Positions 25,010 to 34,637 of a DNA stretch of 64,000 bases are shown here, piece after piece. Source of the stretch: UBA10518 sp022837185 (lineage in GTDB: Bacteria; Desulfobacterota; Desulfobulbia; Desulfobulbales; Desulfobulbaceae); assembly GCA_034007705.1 (NCBI GenBank), contig JAVEQK010000003.1, positions 62,001-126,000 on the forward strand. The letters are read 5' to 3'. Below the pieces are notes generated by a model. The model was not told where the DNA came from. It did no database searches and was given only the letters and a program-made list of their open reading frames with translations. Position 1 is the stretch's first letter, and the number at the start of each line of letters is the position of its first letter. The translations under genes were made by a program, and so were the position numbers.

Positions 25010-26506
25010 ATGTCTATGAAAATACTGCTTGTCTACCCTGAATATCCGGATACGTTCTGGAGCTTTAAATACGCGCTCAAGTTCATTGCCAAAAAAGCCG
25101 CCTTCCCGCCCCTCGGTCTGCTGACCGTTGCCGCCCTGCTCCCTGACCACTGGGAGAAAAAACTCGTCGACATGAACGTCGAAAAACTGTCGGATGAGCA
25201 TATCGACTGGGCGGACCTGGTGTTTCTCGGCGCCATGATCGTCCAGGCCGACAGTGCCCGGGAGGTTGTCAGGCGGTGCGGCGCGGCCGGCAAAAAAATC
25301 GTCGCCGGCGGACCCCTTTTTACCACGCAATACCGGAAATTCACGGAAATCGATCACTTTGTCCTCAACGAAGCGGAAACCACCCTGCCCTCCTTCCTTG
25401 CCGATCTGGCCAAGGGCTCTCCCGGCCGGGTGTATGCCTCCGAATTGAAACCGGACATCAGCGCCACCCCCGTGCCGCTCTGGTCGCTGATCAATATGAA
25501 GAATTACGCGACCATGCCGGTTCAGTATTCGCGGGGATGCCCCTACAACTGCGAATTCTGCGATATAGTCATCATGAACGGCAGAATTCCCCGGACCAAG
25601 ACCCCCGGGCAGATGGTCAGGGAGTTCCAGGCCCTGTTCGACGCCGGGTGGCGCAAGTCCGTTTTTATTGTTGACGACAACTTCATCGGCAACAAGGGGA
25701 AGGTCAAGCAGGTCCTGCCCCTGCTGGCCGAGTGGCAGAAAAAGCATAAATACCCGTTCGCCCTGCTCACCGAGGCCAGCATCGACCTGGCGAAGGATGG
25801 AGAGCTGATGCAGATGATGAGCAAGGCCAATTTCTTCAAGGTATTTGTCGGGCTCGAATCTCCCAACACGGAAAGTCTGCAGGAATGCGGCAAACACCAG
25901 AACACCTCGGGCGATCTCTCCGCGGCGGTTGACGTCATTCACCGCAACGGCATGCAGGTGATGGGGGGGTTCATCGTCGGTTTCGACCATGACCCGGAAA
26001 ATATCTTTGACATGCAGATGAAATTCATCCAGGAAGTAGGTATTGTCACGGCAATGGTCGGTCTGCTGACCGCCCTTCCCCAGACCCGCCTCTGGCACCG
26101 TCTGAAAGCGGAAGGAAGGCTGCTCGGCGACGCCAGCGGCGAAAACACGGACGGCTTCCTGAACTTCCAGCCCCTCATGGACCGGGAACTGCTGCTCAAC
26201 GGCTACAGGAGGCTGCTGGAGAGGATCTATTCGCAGAAGTATTATTATCAGCGGATCAATACCTTTCTGAAGAGTTACAGGCCGACGGTCCGTGGCCGGA
26301 TAACCGGAGAGGATATCAAGGCGCTGCTGCGGAGCGTCTGGCAGCTCGGGGTCAAATCAGGAGCGCGCTTCCGCTACTGGAAACTGATCACCAAAACCCT
26401 GCTGTTCAAGCGCAAGGCGATTCCCACCGCCGTGGAACTTGCCATTTACGGCCTGCATTTTGAACAGATCCTCAAACGGTTGGACAACAGCGCGCGCAAT
26501 CAATAA
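25010..26506 (+). CDS. B12-binding-domain radical SAM protein with DUF4070-like C-terminus
   Basis: 498 residues from the ATG after AAGGAA. An N-terminal cobalamin-binding Rossmann-like domain (about 1-140, opening KILLVYPEYPDTFWSF) precedes the radical SAM barrel with its [4Fe-4S] cysteines C177, C181 and C184 (CPYNCEFC). A DUF4070-like C-terminal region follows. The layout is that of the HpnP/HpnR hopanoid methylase superfamily, but many relatives are uncharacterised and no other hopanoid gene is here, so the substrate is unknown. It probably carries out methylation or another cobalamin-assisted radical step. It is preceded by the candidate riboswitch leader. Confidence 0.85.
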   Translation: MSMKILLVYPEYPDTFWSFKYALKFIAKKAAFPPLGLLTVAALLPDHWEKKLVDMNVEKLSDEHIDWADLVFLGAMIVQADSAREVVRRCGAAGKKIVAGGPLFTTQYRKFTEIDHFVLNEAETTLPSFLADLAKGSPGRVYASELKPDISATPVPLWSLINMKNYATMPVQYSRGCPYNCEFCDIVIMNGRIPRTKTPGQMVREFQALFDAGWRKSVFIVDDNFIGNKGKVKQVLPLLAEWQKKHKYPFALLTEASIDLAKDGELMQMMSKANFFKVFVGLESPNTESLQECGKHQNTSGDLSAAVDVIHRNGMQVMGGFIVGFDHDPENIFDMQMKFIQEVGIVTAMVGLLTALPQTRLWHRLKAEGRLLGDASGENTDGFLNFQPLMDRELLLNGYRRLLERIYSQKYYYQRINTFLKSYRPTVRGRITGEDIKALLRSVWQLGVKSGARFRYWKLITKTLLFKRKAIPTAVELAIYGLHFEQILKRLDNSARNQ

Positions 26507-26670
26507 ATAATACACTGCGGGAAAAGGAAAGTTCTGCGGACGGCGCCTGGAGAATCTCCTGAACGGTATCGTGCGCAACGGCGGGCAGGCAATGTTTCCC
26601 GTGACGGTTTACAAACGGAAAAAGTCTTCCTCCGGGGCGGCGCATTTTCCTCAACAACAAGGACGGCACA

Positions 26671-26814
26671 TTGGCAAAATCAAATTATCAGTATGAAAAA
26701 AGGCAGAGAGAGTTGACCAAGAAAAAGAAAAAGGAGGAAAAGATGCAGCGCCGGCTCGACAAGCGGACCGCGGAGCAGAAAGATGATTCGGATAAGGCCG
26801 CCGGCGAGGAGTGA
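26671..26814 (+). CDS. 47-residue lysine-rich conserved microprotein
   Basis: A TTG-started frame preceded by AAGGA encodes a protein opening MAKSNYQYEKRQREL, then a KKKKKEEK run and a Lys/Arg/Glu-rich helical body ending DKAAGEE. I recognise this shape from short hypothetical proteins annotated in many proteobacteria (MA-x-NY-x-[FY]EKRQ start). It is probably a charged helix that could associate with RNA or ribosomes, but that is inference. Its TTG start and small size make it easy to miss. Confidence 0.6.
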   Translation: MAKSNYQYEKRQRELTKKKKKEEKMQRRLDKRTAEQKDDSDKAAGEE

Positions 26815-26916
26815 GGGTCATTTTTTCCCTACGCTGAGAAAAAGGCTGTAAAGCGAAAAACGATGCGTTTGCCTGCGGAACTGCCCGCAAATTGCTTTCC
26901 GCACGGAGATGGTCGA

Positions 26917-26962
26917 CAAAAAAAGGGTTTACTGGATGTGACCGAATCCTGTAAACCCTTAT
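26917..26962 (-). terminator. Intrinsic terminator of tRNA-Cys
   Basis: AAGGGTTTAC (26923-26932) and GTAAACCCTT (26951-26960) form a perfect 10-bp stem with an 18-nt loop. Read on the minus strand it lies just after the tRNA 3' end and runs into a stretch of seven T residues. Confidence 0.8.
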
Positions 26963-26966
26963 CTTT

Positions 26967-27041
<75 letters not shown>

Positions 27042-27061
27042 CTGACTGACAGTGAGGGCAC

Positions 27062-27089
27062 TTTATACCAAAGTTTGCAGATTTGACAA
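27062..27089 (-). promoter_or_regulatory. Promoter of tRNA-Cys
   Basis: On the minus strand, TTGTCA (27084-27089), 16 bp, then TATAAA (27062-27067), about 20 bp before the tRNA 5' end. Position and quality fit a stable-RNA promoter. Confidence 0.65.
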
Positions 27090-27187
27090 GGGGAAACCGC
27101 CGGAAAAGAATCCTGCCGGGGCGGATGGCCGAGACCGAGGAGACGGCGGCAACAAAGCAGCAACGACAGAGGGGATGAAAAGACAAG

Positions 27188-27961
27188 ATGACCGCGACGC
27201 TTGACACCCTGGTGCAGGACAACAGGAAAAGACTCGAGGAGCTGCAGGCCAGGATCGGGTACCGGTTCAAGGACCTTCGCCTCCTGCAGCTGGCGCTGGT
27301 GCACAGCTCGTTCGCCTTCGAGCGGATGAAAAGGAGCGCCCGCCACAACGAGACCCAGGAATTTCTCGGCGACGCAGTCCTGGATCTTACCCTGGGCTAT
27401 ATCCTTTTTACCCGTTTTCCGGAAAAACGGGAGGGACAGTTGACCCGCATCCGAGCGGCCCTGGTCAACGAATCCGGCCTGGCCGAGATGGCCCGGCAGA
27501 TCGGGCTGGGCGAATTTCTGGTCCTGGGCCATGGCGAGGAAGCATCGGGAGGCCGGGAGAAGTCGTCCATTCTTTCCTGCGCCTACGAGGCCCTGATCGG
27601 CGCCCTGTTTCTTGACGGCGGGTACGAGGAGGCCCTTTCGTTTGTCCGCCGCTGGTTTGAACCGTTGATTGAGCGGCGCAGCGAAGAACTTCTGGCCGGG
27701 GATGCAAAGAGCACCTTGCAGGAATTTCTGCAGGAACGATTTACCGAAGGACCGGTTTACGTGCTGGACGCCGAGGAGGGTCCGGCCCATGCCCGGATTT
27801 TCACGGTGTCGGTCCGGTTCAGGGGCGAAACGCTCGGTTGCGGCCGAGCCTCCAGCAAAAAAGAGGCGGAGCAGACCGCCGCGCGCCGCGCCCTCCGCTT
27901 TCTGCATTCCCGGAGGGAGCGCGGCGAACAGGCGGCGGACAGGAGCGAAACCCCGGCGTAG
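27188..27961 (+). CDS. rnc: Ribonuclease III
   Basis: It cuts double-stranded RNA, including rRNA precursors. The 257 residues comprise the RNase III domain with its signature NETQEFLGDAVLDL (54-67, with the catalytic acidic residues E58 and D62), a second acidic site near EALIGALFLDGG, and a C-terminal dsRNA-binding domain (about 178-245) ending KKEAEQTAARRAL. It is divergent from tRNA-Cys. No era gene follows, unlike the enterobacterial order. Confidence 0.95.
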   Translation: MTATLDTLVQDNRKRLEELQARIGYRFKDLRLLQLALVHSSFAFERMKRSARHNETQEFLGDAVLDLTLGYILFTRFPEKREGQLTRIRAALVNESGLAEMARQIGLGEFLVLGHGEEASGGREKSSILSCAYEALIGALFLDGGYEEALSFVRRWFEPLIERRSEELLAGDAKSTLQEFLQERFTEGPVYVLDAEEGPAHARIFTVSVRFRGETLGCGRASSKKEAEQTAARRALRFLHSRRERGEQAADRSETPA

Positions 27962-27978
27962 CGGGCGGTTTATTTCCC

Positions 27979-29013
27979 ATGGCTTTTGTCATTCCGGTTT
28001 TCATTCCCCACCAGGGCTGCCCCCATACCTGTGTATTCTGCAACCAGCACACCATCACCGGGTTGGCCGGTCCCGCTCCCGTGACGCCGGATGGGGTGCG
28101 GGCCGTCATTGAACAATGGCTGGCCAGGAGTCCCGGCAGGATTGCCGGCGGCGCCCAGGTGGCGTTTTACGGCGGCAGCTTCACCGGCTTGCCGCGGTCC
28201 CGCCAGGGGGAATTGCTCGATGGTGTGGCGCCCTTCCTGGAGGCGGGCCGGGTGCGGGAAATACGTCTGTCAACCAGGCCCGATTATATCGACGGGCCGA
28301 CGGTCGATTTTTTGCGGCAGCGGGGGGTGACCATTGTCGAGCTGGGCGTGCAGTCGATGGACCAGGTGGTCCTCGACGCCTGCGGCCGCGGCCACACTCC
28401 CGGACAGGCCGTTGAAGCGGTCAGGCTGCTCCGGCGCGGGGGCATGCAGGTCGGTCTCCAGTTGATGGTCGGCCTTCCCCGGGAAACCACCGCTTCCTTC
28501 CTGCGGACTGTCCGCGAAGCCGCGCGCCTGCAGCCTGATTTCATCAGGATCTATCCGGTCCTGGTGCTGCGGGGGAGCGAGCTGGCGGACATGCTTGCCC
28601 GGGGGAAATACCGGCCGCTGTCGCTGGGCGGGGGAGTGGTCCGGGCAGCCCGGATGAAAGAATATTTTGCCGCCCGCGGCATCAGGGTGGTGCGGATGGG
28701 GCTGCAGGCCGGACCGGAACTGGAAAAATGGCTCGTGGCCGGGCCGTACCATCCCGCCTTCGGCGAAATGGTCAATGCCCGCATCATGCTGAACAGAACC
28801 AGACGGATTTTACGGGACGTGCGGGAGGGAGAACCGGTGCGGCTGTCCATCTCGGCACGGGACCGCTCAACTTTTTGCGGAGTCCGGTCGGCGAACATCG
28901 CCAGGCTGCGGGATCTCGGCCTCCTGGACCGGTTCTCGCTGGTCACCGATGCGGACCAGCCGCGTCATACCGTCCGGGTAATGAATGATTCTGAACCTGC
29001 CTGTATTGAATAA
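27979..29013 (+). CDS. Elp3-like radical SAM protein
   Basis: 344 residues from the ATG at 27979, which opens MAFVIPVFIPHQGCPHTC; the open frame extends upstream into rnc but the fold begins here. The [4Fe-4S] cysteines are C14, C18 and C21 (CPHTCVFC). The FYGGSFTGL motif, LSTRPDYI and VELGVQSM are typical of the Elp3/YhcC-like radical SAM group. No acetyltransferase domain is present, so it is not a full tRNA-modifying Elp3. The reaction is unknown. It lies between rnc and an ABC-F gene. Confidence 0.8.
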   Translation: MAFVIPVFIPHQGCPHTCVFCNQHTITGLAGPAPVTPDGVRAVIEQWLARSPGRIAGGAQVAFYGGSFTGLPRSRQGELLDGVAPFLEAGRVREIRLSTRPDYIDGPTVDFLRQRGVTIVELGVQSMDQVVLDACGRGHTPGQAVEAVRLLRRGGMQVGLQLMVGLPRETTASFLRTVREAARLQPDFIRIYPVLVLRGSELADMLARGKYRPLSLGGGVVRAARMKEYFAARGIRVVRMGLQAGPELEKWLVAGPYHPAFGEMVNARIMLNRTRRILRDVREGEPVRLSISARDRSTFCGVRSANIARLRDLGLLDRFSLVTDADQPRHTVRVMNDSEPACIE

Positions 29014-29016
29014 TCC

Positions 29017-30981
29017 ATGCTGACGATCAACAATCTGAACCTGCAGTACGGCGGCCGCCATCTCTTTCGCGAGGTGTCCGCCCAGGTCCATCCCAACGAC
29101 CGCATCGGCCTGGTCGGAGTCAACGGGGCCGGCAAATCGACCCTGCTCCGGATCATGTGCGGCCTGCAGGAAACTGACCCGGGCGTCGTCAACCGGGCCT
29201 CGTGGTTCACCGTCGCCTACCTGCCCCAGGAGGTGACCGCTTCCCTTGGCGGCCTGACCGTGTACAAGGAAGCGGAAACCGCCTTCAGCGAGGTGCTCAG
29301 CCAGCAGGAGGAACTGCGCGAGGTCACCGAGCAGCTGGCGGTCATGACGTCGGACGATCCGGGGCTGGACAGGCTGCTGGCGCGCCAGGGGGAACTGCAG
29401 CATCTTGTCGAGGGGCGGGATGTGTTCACCATCCGTCCCCAGATAGAGCGGGTCCTCTTCGGCCTGGGCTTTGCCCGGGAGGATCTGAACAAAGAGGTGG
29501 GCAGTTTTTCCGGCGGCTGGATCATGCGCCTGCTGCTGGCCAAGCTGCTGCTGCGCAAGCCGTCCCTGCTGCTGCTGGACGAACCGACCAACCACCTCGA
29601 CCTGGACTCCCTCACCTGGCTGGAGGAGTTCCTCCGCCAGTACCAGGGGGCGATCATCGTCATTTCCCATGACCGTTCCTTTCTCGACCGGCTGACCGAG
29701 ACCACCTGGGAGTTGAGCTTAGGGCGTCTGACGGTCTACCGGGGCAATTATTCCCGCTATCTGGTCGACAAGGAGGAGCGGCTGGCCATAGAACGGGCGG
29801 CCTATGCCAACCAGCAGGCCATGATCAAACAGACCGAGCGGTTCATCGAGCGGTTCCGGGCCAAATCGACCAAGGCGAAACAGGTGCAGAGCCGGGTCAA
29901 ACAACTGGAAAAAATGGAGCGGATCGAGCTGTCGGAGACGGAACGGACCATCCGTTTCGCCTTCCCCCCGGCAGTGCCCTCCGGCAAACAGGTCCTTGAA
30001 CTCGACAACCTGCGCAAGGAATTCGACGGCCGGGTGGTGTTCGACAATGTCAGCCTGACCCTGCACCGGGGCGACAAGCTGGCGGTGGTCGGAGTCAACG
30101 GAGCAGGCAAGACGACGCTGCTGAAGATCATTGCCGGCCAGATCCCGGCCGCGGGGCGGGTGCTGCTGGGCCATAATGTGGTCCTGTCCTACTTCGGCCA
30201 GCACCAGGCCCAGGAACTGGCGACCGAGCTGACCGTTCTCGATACCGTCTATCATGCCGCCGAGGAAAAAACCATGACCCAGGTCCGCTCCCTGCTCGGC
30301 GCCTTTCTGTTCAGCGGCGACGAAGTGGAGAAAAAAGTGCAGGTGCTGTCCGGCGGGGAAAAGAGCCGGGTCGCACTGGCCCGGATGCTTGTCAGGCCGG
30401 CCAACCTCATGCTGCTCGATGAGCCGACCAACCATCTGGACATCAGCTCCCAGGAGGTCCTGCAGGAGGCCATGGCCCAGTACGAAGGGACCATCATCGT
30501 GGTTTCCCACAACCGGTATTTCGTCAATTCGTTTGTCAACAAGGTGCTGGAAATCAGGAACGGGAAGGCGGCCCTCTACCTGGGCAATGTGGACGACTAC
30601 CTGGAGCGGCGGCGGGAGAAGGAGGATGCGGCCGCGCAGGCCCCTGCCTCGAACGGGGACAATGATGCGGCTTCCATGCCGGCGAAGGACAGGAAGGCGG
30701 TCAGGCGGCAGCGCGCCCTGCTGCGGGAAAAGCGTGCCCGCAAGATGAACCCCCTGAAGGAGAAGGTCCGCCAGGAGGAGCGGCAGATTGAATCCCTGGA
30801 AAAACGAAAGAAGGAGCTCGAACAGATGATGGCCGATCCGGACCTTTATGGGGATCAGCTGAAATGGTCGGAACTGAGCAGGGAGTATACCAGTGTCCAG
30901 CGCCGTCTCGAAAGGCACCTGGCCCAGTGGGAGGAGGCCCAGGAGCAGATTGAAGCCATGGAAACCCCGGAGAACGAATAA
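29017..30981 (+). CDS. ABC-F family ATPase (ribosome-associated type)
   Basis: A soluble 654-residue protein with two ABC cassettes and no membrane domain. Walker A motifs are GVNGAGKST (34-42) and GVNGAGKTT (about 360), signatures FSGGW and LSGGEKSR, and both Walker B motifs are LLDEPTNHLD, the ABC-F hallmark. A lysine/arginine-rich linker lies between cassettes (about 245-310), and a charged coiled-coil C-terminal domain covers about 540-650. Length and C-terminus resemble Uup/YheS more than EttA. Such proteins act on ribosome E-site or stalled translation. It lies 3 bp after the radical SAM gene. Confidence 0.88.
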   Translation: MLTINNLNLQYGGRHLFREVSAQVHPNDRIGLVGVNGAGKSTLLRIMCGLQETDPGVVNRASWFTVAYLPQEVTASLGGLTVYKEAETAFSEVLSQQEELREVTEQLAVMTSDDPGLDRLLARQGELQHLVEGRDVFTIRPQIERVLFGLGFAREDLNKEVGSFSGGWIMRLLLAKLLLRKPSLLLLDEPTNHLDLDSLTWLEEFLRQYQGAIIVISHDRSFLDRLTETTWELSLGRLTVYRGNYSRYLVDKEERLAIERAAYANQQAMIKQTERFIERFRAKSTKAKQVQSRVKQLEKMERIELSETERTIRFAFPPAVPSGKQVLELDNLRKEFDGRVVFDNVSLTLHRGDKLAVVGVNGAGKTTLLKIIAGQIPAAGRVLLGHNVVLSYFGQHQAQELATELTVLDTVYHAAEEKTMTQVRSLLGAFLFSGDEVEKKVQVLSGGEKSRVALARMLVRPANLMLLDEPTNHLDISSQEVLQEAMAQYEGTIIVVSHNRYFVNSFVNKVLEIRNGKAALYLGNVDDYLERRREKEDAAAQAPASNGDNDAASMPAKDRKAVRRQRALLREKRARKMNPLKEKVRQEERQIESLEKRKKELEQMMADPDLYGDQLKWSELSREYTSVQRRLERHLAQWEEAQEQIEAMETPENE

Positions 30982-31117
30982 GGGCGGAAAAAACTTGCTT
31001 GCCGGGGGTTTTCTGGAGTAGTAATACATATTTTCTATTCGGCATTTATGCTACTGTGCCGATCATCATGCCAATGAACTGAAAATGCATCCATTCTGTA
31101 TGAACATCGGAGAGAAT

Positions 31118-32809
31118 ATGAACTTCCTGACAAAGACATGGGTTCTGACCCTGCTTGTTATGTTATGCGGTGTTTTGCCGGCGGCCGCCGCAACGGCGGA
31201 ACAGCCCGGAAAAACCGTCGCCATCCTGCCTTTTTCCCTCAACGCCCCGCCGGAGATGCAGTACCTGCGGGAGGGCCTGCGGGACATTCTCGCCAGCCGT
31301 CTGCGGGTTGAGGCCGGCGCGGCCATGATTGCCAACAGCAAGGCGGACGAGGCCCTGAGGGCGGCCGGGGGCAGGATGGATGCCGCCACCGTGCGTGAGG
31401 TTGCCCGCCGCCTCGCTGCCGATTACCTGATCCACGGCTCCATCACCGCCCTGGGCGGCGGCATTTCCATTGATGCCCGGGTATTCTCCGCGGCTGCTCC
31501 TCCCGAGGGGGCCGAGCAGCAATTCTACGGTTCCGCCCTGACAAACGACCAGATCATGCAGTCCGTCGATACCCTGGCCTGGGACATCATTGAACGGCTG
31601 TTCGACCGGAAGCGTCCCGCCGCCATGATGCCGGCGCAGGCGGCGTCTCCTGCCCAGGGCGCTTCGGAATTCACCACGGTCCACCCGGACAAGACCTTCA
31701 TGACAACCGGCGGCGGGTACGGACTCAGCTCCCGGCGGAATTTCACCAAGACCAGGAATTTCGACATGGAGATCCGGGGCATCGACCTGGGGGACATTGA
31801 CGGGGACGGCCAGCCGGAAGTCATCATTGCCGAGAAGACCGCGGTGCATGTTTTCAACAGGGACGGCACCCGCCTGAACCTTATCGGCACAATCGCGATG
31901 GGGAACAGGTATCATGTCCACAGTGTCAATGCCGCCGATCTGGACGGCAACGGCAGGGCCGAGATCTATATCAGCGCCTCGGATCCTTCCCTGCCGGGAT
32001 CCAGGGGGGTTGAATGGGACGGCAAACAGTTTGTCGACCTTTTCACCGAAGCCCGCTGGTACATCAGGCCCATCGATATTCCGGGCACCGGACCGGTGCT
32101 CGTCGGACAGGCGGCCGGCCAGGTGCCCATTGTTCCCGGCATCTATCAGCTGTCGTTGCGGGACGGGAAACTCTCCATGCAGGAGCAGCTGCCCATCCCC
32201 GCCGAGGTCAATGTGTTCAATTTCGCCTATGCCGATGCGGACGGCGACGGGCAGCAGGATCTTGTGGTCCTGGATAATTCGTTTAAACTGCAGTTGATCA
32301 AAAACGGCTCGGTCATATGGAAGAGCCAGGAACGGTTCGGCGGCACCAAGCGCTACATCGGCGGCGACCCCAATATCCGGCCCGGGACGAACTTTTCACG
32401 GGCCGATATCGTCGACGGGATCGGCGAGCTGTACAAGCAGACATATGTCCCGTCCCGCATCCTGGTCGCCGATGTCGATCGCGACGGGATCGATGATATC
32501 ATCGTCAACCGCAATCCGGAGACCCTGACGGCCGTCGTCCCCAGGATGGTGCAGTACACCAGCGGCACCATGGTCGGCCTGCGATGGAACGGCCTGGGGC
32601 TGGAGGAGATGTGGCGGACCAGAAAGATCGACGGCTACGTGGTTGATTATCAGGTCAAATCACTGGCGGCCGCGAAGCCGGCCGCGGATGACATGGACGA
32701 ACTCTTCATCGGCGTGGTCCTCAATACCGGGACCCTGGAATCCCTGACCGGGAGCCAGTCCACAGTGGTCATCTATCCGTTCGAATTTGAAGAGCCGGAA
32801 TCCAGGTAA
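31118..32809 (+). CDS. Exported FG-GAP/VCBS repeat protein with TolB-N/FlgO-like domain
   Basis: 563 residues from the ATG after GGAGAG, with a signal peptide ending near AAAATAEQ. Residues about 27-160 resemble the TolB N-terminal/FlgO-like fold: KTVAILPFSLN, a helical DILASRL segment and ADYLIHGSIT. After a linker come at least four calcium-type FG-GAP repeats: DIDGDGQPEVIIAE, ADLDGNGRAEIYIS, ADADGDGQQDLVVLD and ADVDRDGIDDIIVN. These suggest a periplasmic or surface beta-propeller. The function is unknown. It is followed closely by iorA. Confidence 0.7.
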   Translation: MNFLTKTWVLTLLVMLCGVLPAAAATAEQPGKTVAILPFSLNAPPEMQYLREGLRDILASRLRVEAGAAMIANSKADEALRAAGGRMDAATVREVARRLAADYLIHGSITALGGGISIDARVFSAAAPPEGAEQQFYGSALTNDQIMQSVDTLAWDIIERLFDRKRPAAMMPAQAASPAQGASEFTTVHPDKTFMTTGGGYGLSSRRNFTKTRNFDMEIRGIDLGDIDGDGQPEVIIAEKTAVHVFNRDGTRLNLIGTIAMGNRYHVHSVNAADLDGNGRAEIYISASDPSLPGSRGVEWDGKQFVDLFTEARWYIRPIDIPGTGPVLVGQAAGQVPIVPGIYQLSLRDGKLSMQEQLPIPAEVNVFNFAYADADGDGQQDLVVLDNSFKLQLIKNGSVIWKSQERFGGTKRYIGGDPNIRPGTNFSRADIVDGIGELYKQTYVPSRILVADVDRDGIDDIIVNRNPETLTAVVPRMVQYTSGTMVGLRWNGLGLEEMWRTRKIDGYVVDYQVKSLAAAKPAADDMDELFIGVVLNTGTLESLTGSQSTVVIYPFEFEEPESR

Positions 32810-32825
32810 GACGGGGGAATTGAAG

Positions 32826-34637
32826 GTGAGACCAAAAACCGGCAGTCTCTGGCTTTCCGGCAACGAGGCCATCGCCCTGGGCGCCTGGGAAGCCGGGGTG
32901 CGGGTGGCCTCCGGTTATCCGGGGACGCCGTCGACGGAAATCCTTGAGAATCTCTGCTCCTACGAGGGTGTGTACACCGAATGGGCGCCCAATGAAAAGG
33001 TGGCCCTGGAAGTGGCCCTCGGGGCCTGCTTTGCCGGGGTCCGGGCCCTGGCGACCATGAAGCATGTGGGGTTGAACGTTGCCTCGGATCCGCTGTTCAC
33101 CGCCTCCTATACCGGAGTGCGGGGCGGGCTGGTGGTGATCACCGCCGATGACCCGGAGATGCACAGCTCCCAGAACGAGCAGGACAACCGCAATTACGCC
33201 TTTGCCGCCAAACTGCCCATGTTCGAGCCCTCGGACCCGGCCGAGGCCAAGGAAATGCTGGCCCGGGCCTTTGAGGTGAGCGAACAATACGACACCCCGG
33301 TGCTCTTCCGGATCACGACCAGAATCGCCCACGTCAAGGGCGTGGTGGAGACGGGCAAACGAATCGGGCCCGCCGAGGCGTCCATTGAAAAGGTCCCGGG
33401 CAAATTCGTCATGCTGCCCGGTCCGGCCCGGACCCGCCGGGCCGCCATTGAGGAACGGATGACCGATTTGCGGGACCTGGCGGAAACCCTGGGGGAAAAC
33501 AGGATCGAGCCGGGACCCACGACCAGGGGGTTCATCACGGCCGGGACCTCATACAATTATGTCAAGGAGGCGTTCCCGGAAGCGGCCGTCCTCAAGCTGG
33601 GCATGGTCTGGCCCCTGCCGGGGGAGAAGATCCGCGATTTTGCCACCGGGGTCGATGAACTGATCGTGGTCGAGGAGCTCGATCCCTTTCTGGAGACCCA
33701 CATCAAGGCCATGGGGGTCCGCTGCCGGGGCAAGGACCTGATTCCCTCCCGGGGCGAACTCAGTTCCTTCATTGTCCGCAAATCCATTGAGCCTGAAAAG
33801 GTCGGCGAACTTTTCGATCCCATTGAACTGCCGATGCGGCCGCCCAATATGTGTGCCGGCTGCCCCCACCGCGGGCTTTTTTACTCCCTGTCGCGGATGA
33901 AGGATGTTTTCGTCTCGGGCGACATCGGCTGCTACACCCTGGCTGCCCTGCCGCCGCTTTCGGCCATGGATGCATGCGTCTGCATGGGCGCCTCCATCGG
34001 CATGGCCCACGGCATGGCCAAGGCCCTGGGTGAAAAGGGGAAAGGGAGGATCGTCGCCGTCATCGGCGATTCGACGTTCATCCACTCCGGCATCACCGGC
34101 CTGATCAACTCGGTGTACAACGACAGCTATTCCCTGGTCATCATTCTCGACAACCGGATCACCGCCATGACCGGCCATCAGCAAAACCCGGCCTCAGGGG
34201 CCAATATCAAGGGCGAGCCGGCCCAGGCCGTCAACCTGGAAAAACTGTGCCGGGCCATCGGCGTCAAACGGGTCACGGTGGTTAATCCCCATGACATAGA
34301 GGCAACCGGAAAGGTGCTGAAAAAGGAAATCGCCAGAGGAAAAACCTCCGTGGTCATCAGCCGGGCGCCGTGCGTCCTCCTCCCCTCGGAGGTGAAACGG
34401 AAAAAACCGGTTTATCGGACCGTAACGGAAAACTGCACGGGCTGCATGGCCTGCATCAGGATCGGCTGTCCGGCCATAAGCTGGCACCCGCTGACCCCCG
34501 GGGAAGCAGTGGAAAGGGGATACCGTGCCAAGCAGAAAGGCTTCTCCATGATTTCCGGGGTCCTGTGCAACGGGTGCGGCCAGTGCGCGGCCCTCTGCAA
34601 GTTCGACGCCATCACCGCCGTGGAGGATGAGGGATGA
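32826..34637 (+). CDS. iorA: Indolepyruvate ferredoxin oxidoreductase, alpha subunit
   Basis: It oxidatively decarboxylates aryl pyruvates to aryl-acetyl-CoA while reducing ferredoxin. I chose the GTG after GGGGGAA (603 residues); an upstream start at 32787 would overlap the preceding gene. The pyrimidine-binding half includes SGYPGTPST. The TPP site is GDIGCYTL then VAVIGDSTFIHSG. Two ferredoxin clusters follow at the C-terminus (CTGCMACIRIGCP and CNGCGQCAALC). It overlaps iorB by 4 bp. Neighbouring PaaK and ACT genes support amino-acid fermentation or oxidation. Confidence 0.94.
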   Translation: MRPKTGSLWLSGNEAIALGAWEAGVRVASGYPGTPSTEILENLCSYEGVYTEWAPNEKVALEVALGACFAGVRALATMKHVGLNVASDPLFTASYTGVRGGLVVITADDPEMHSSQNEQDNRNYAFAAKLPMFEPSDPAEAKEMLARAFEVSEQYDTPVLFRITTRIAHVKGVVETGKRIGPAEASIEKVPGKFVMLPGPARTRRAAIEERMTDLRDLAETLGENRIEPGPTTRGFITAGTSYNYVKEAFPEAAVLKLGMVWPLPGEKIRDFATGVDELIVVEELDPFLETHIKAMGVRCRGKDLIPSRGELSSFIVRKSIEPEKVGELFDPIELPMRPPNMCAGCPHRGLFYSLSRMKDVFVSGDIGCYTLAALPPLSAMDACVCMGASIGMAHGMAKALGEKGKGRIVAVIGDSTFIHSGITGLINSVYNDSYSLVIILDNRITAMTGHQQNPASGANIKGEPAQAVNLEKLCRAIGVKRVTVVNPHDIEATGKVLKKEIARGKTSVVISRAPCVLLPSEVKRKKPVYRTVTENCTGCMACIRIGCPAISWHPLTPGEAVERGYRAKQKGFSMISGVLCNGCGQCAALCKFDAITAVEDEG

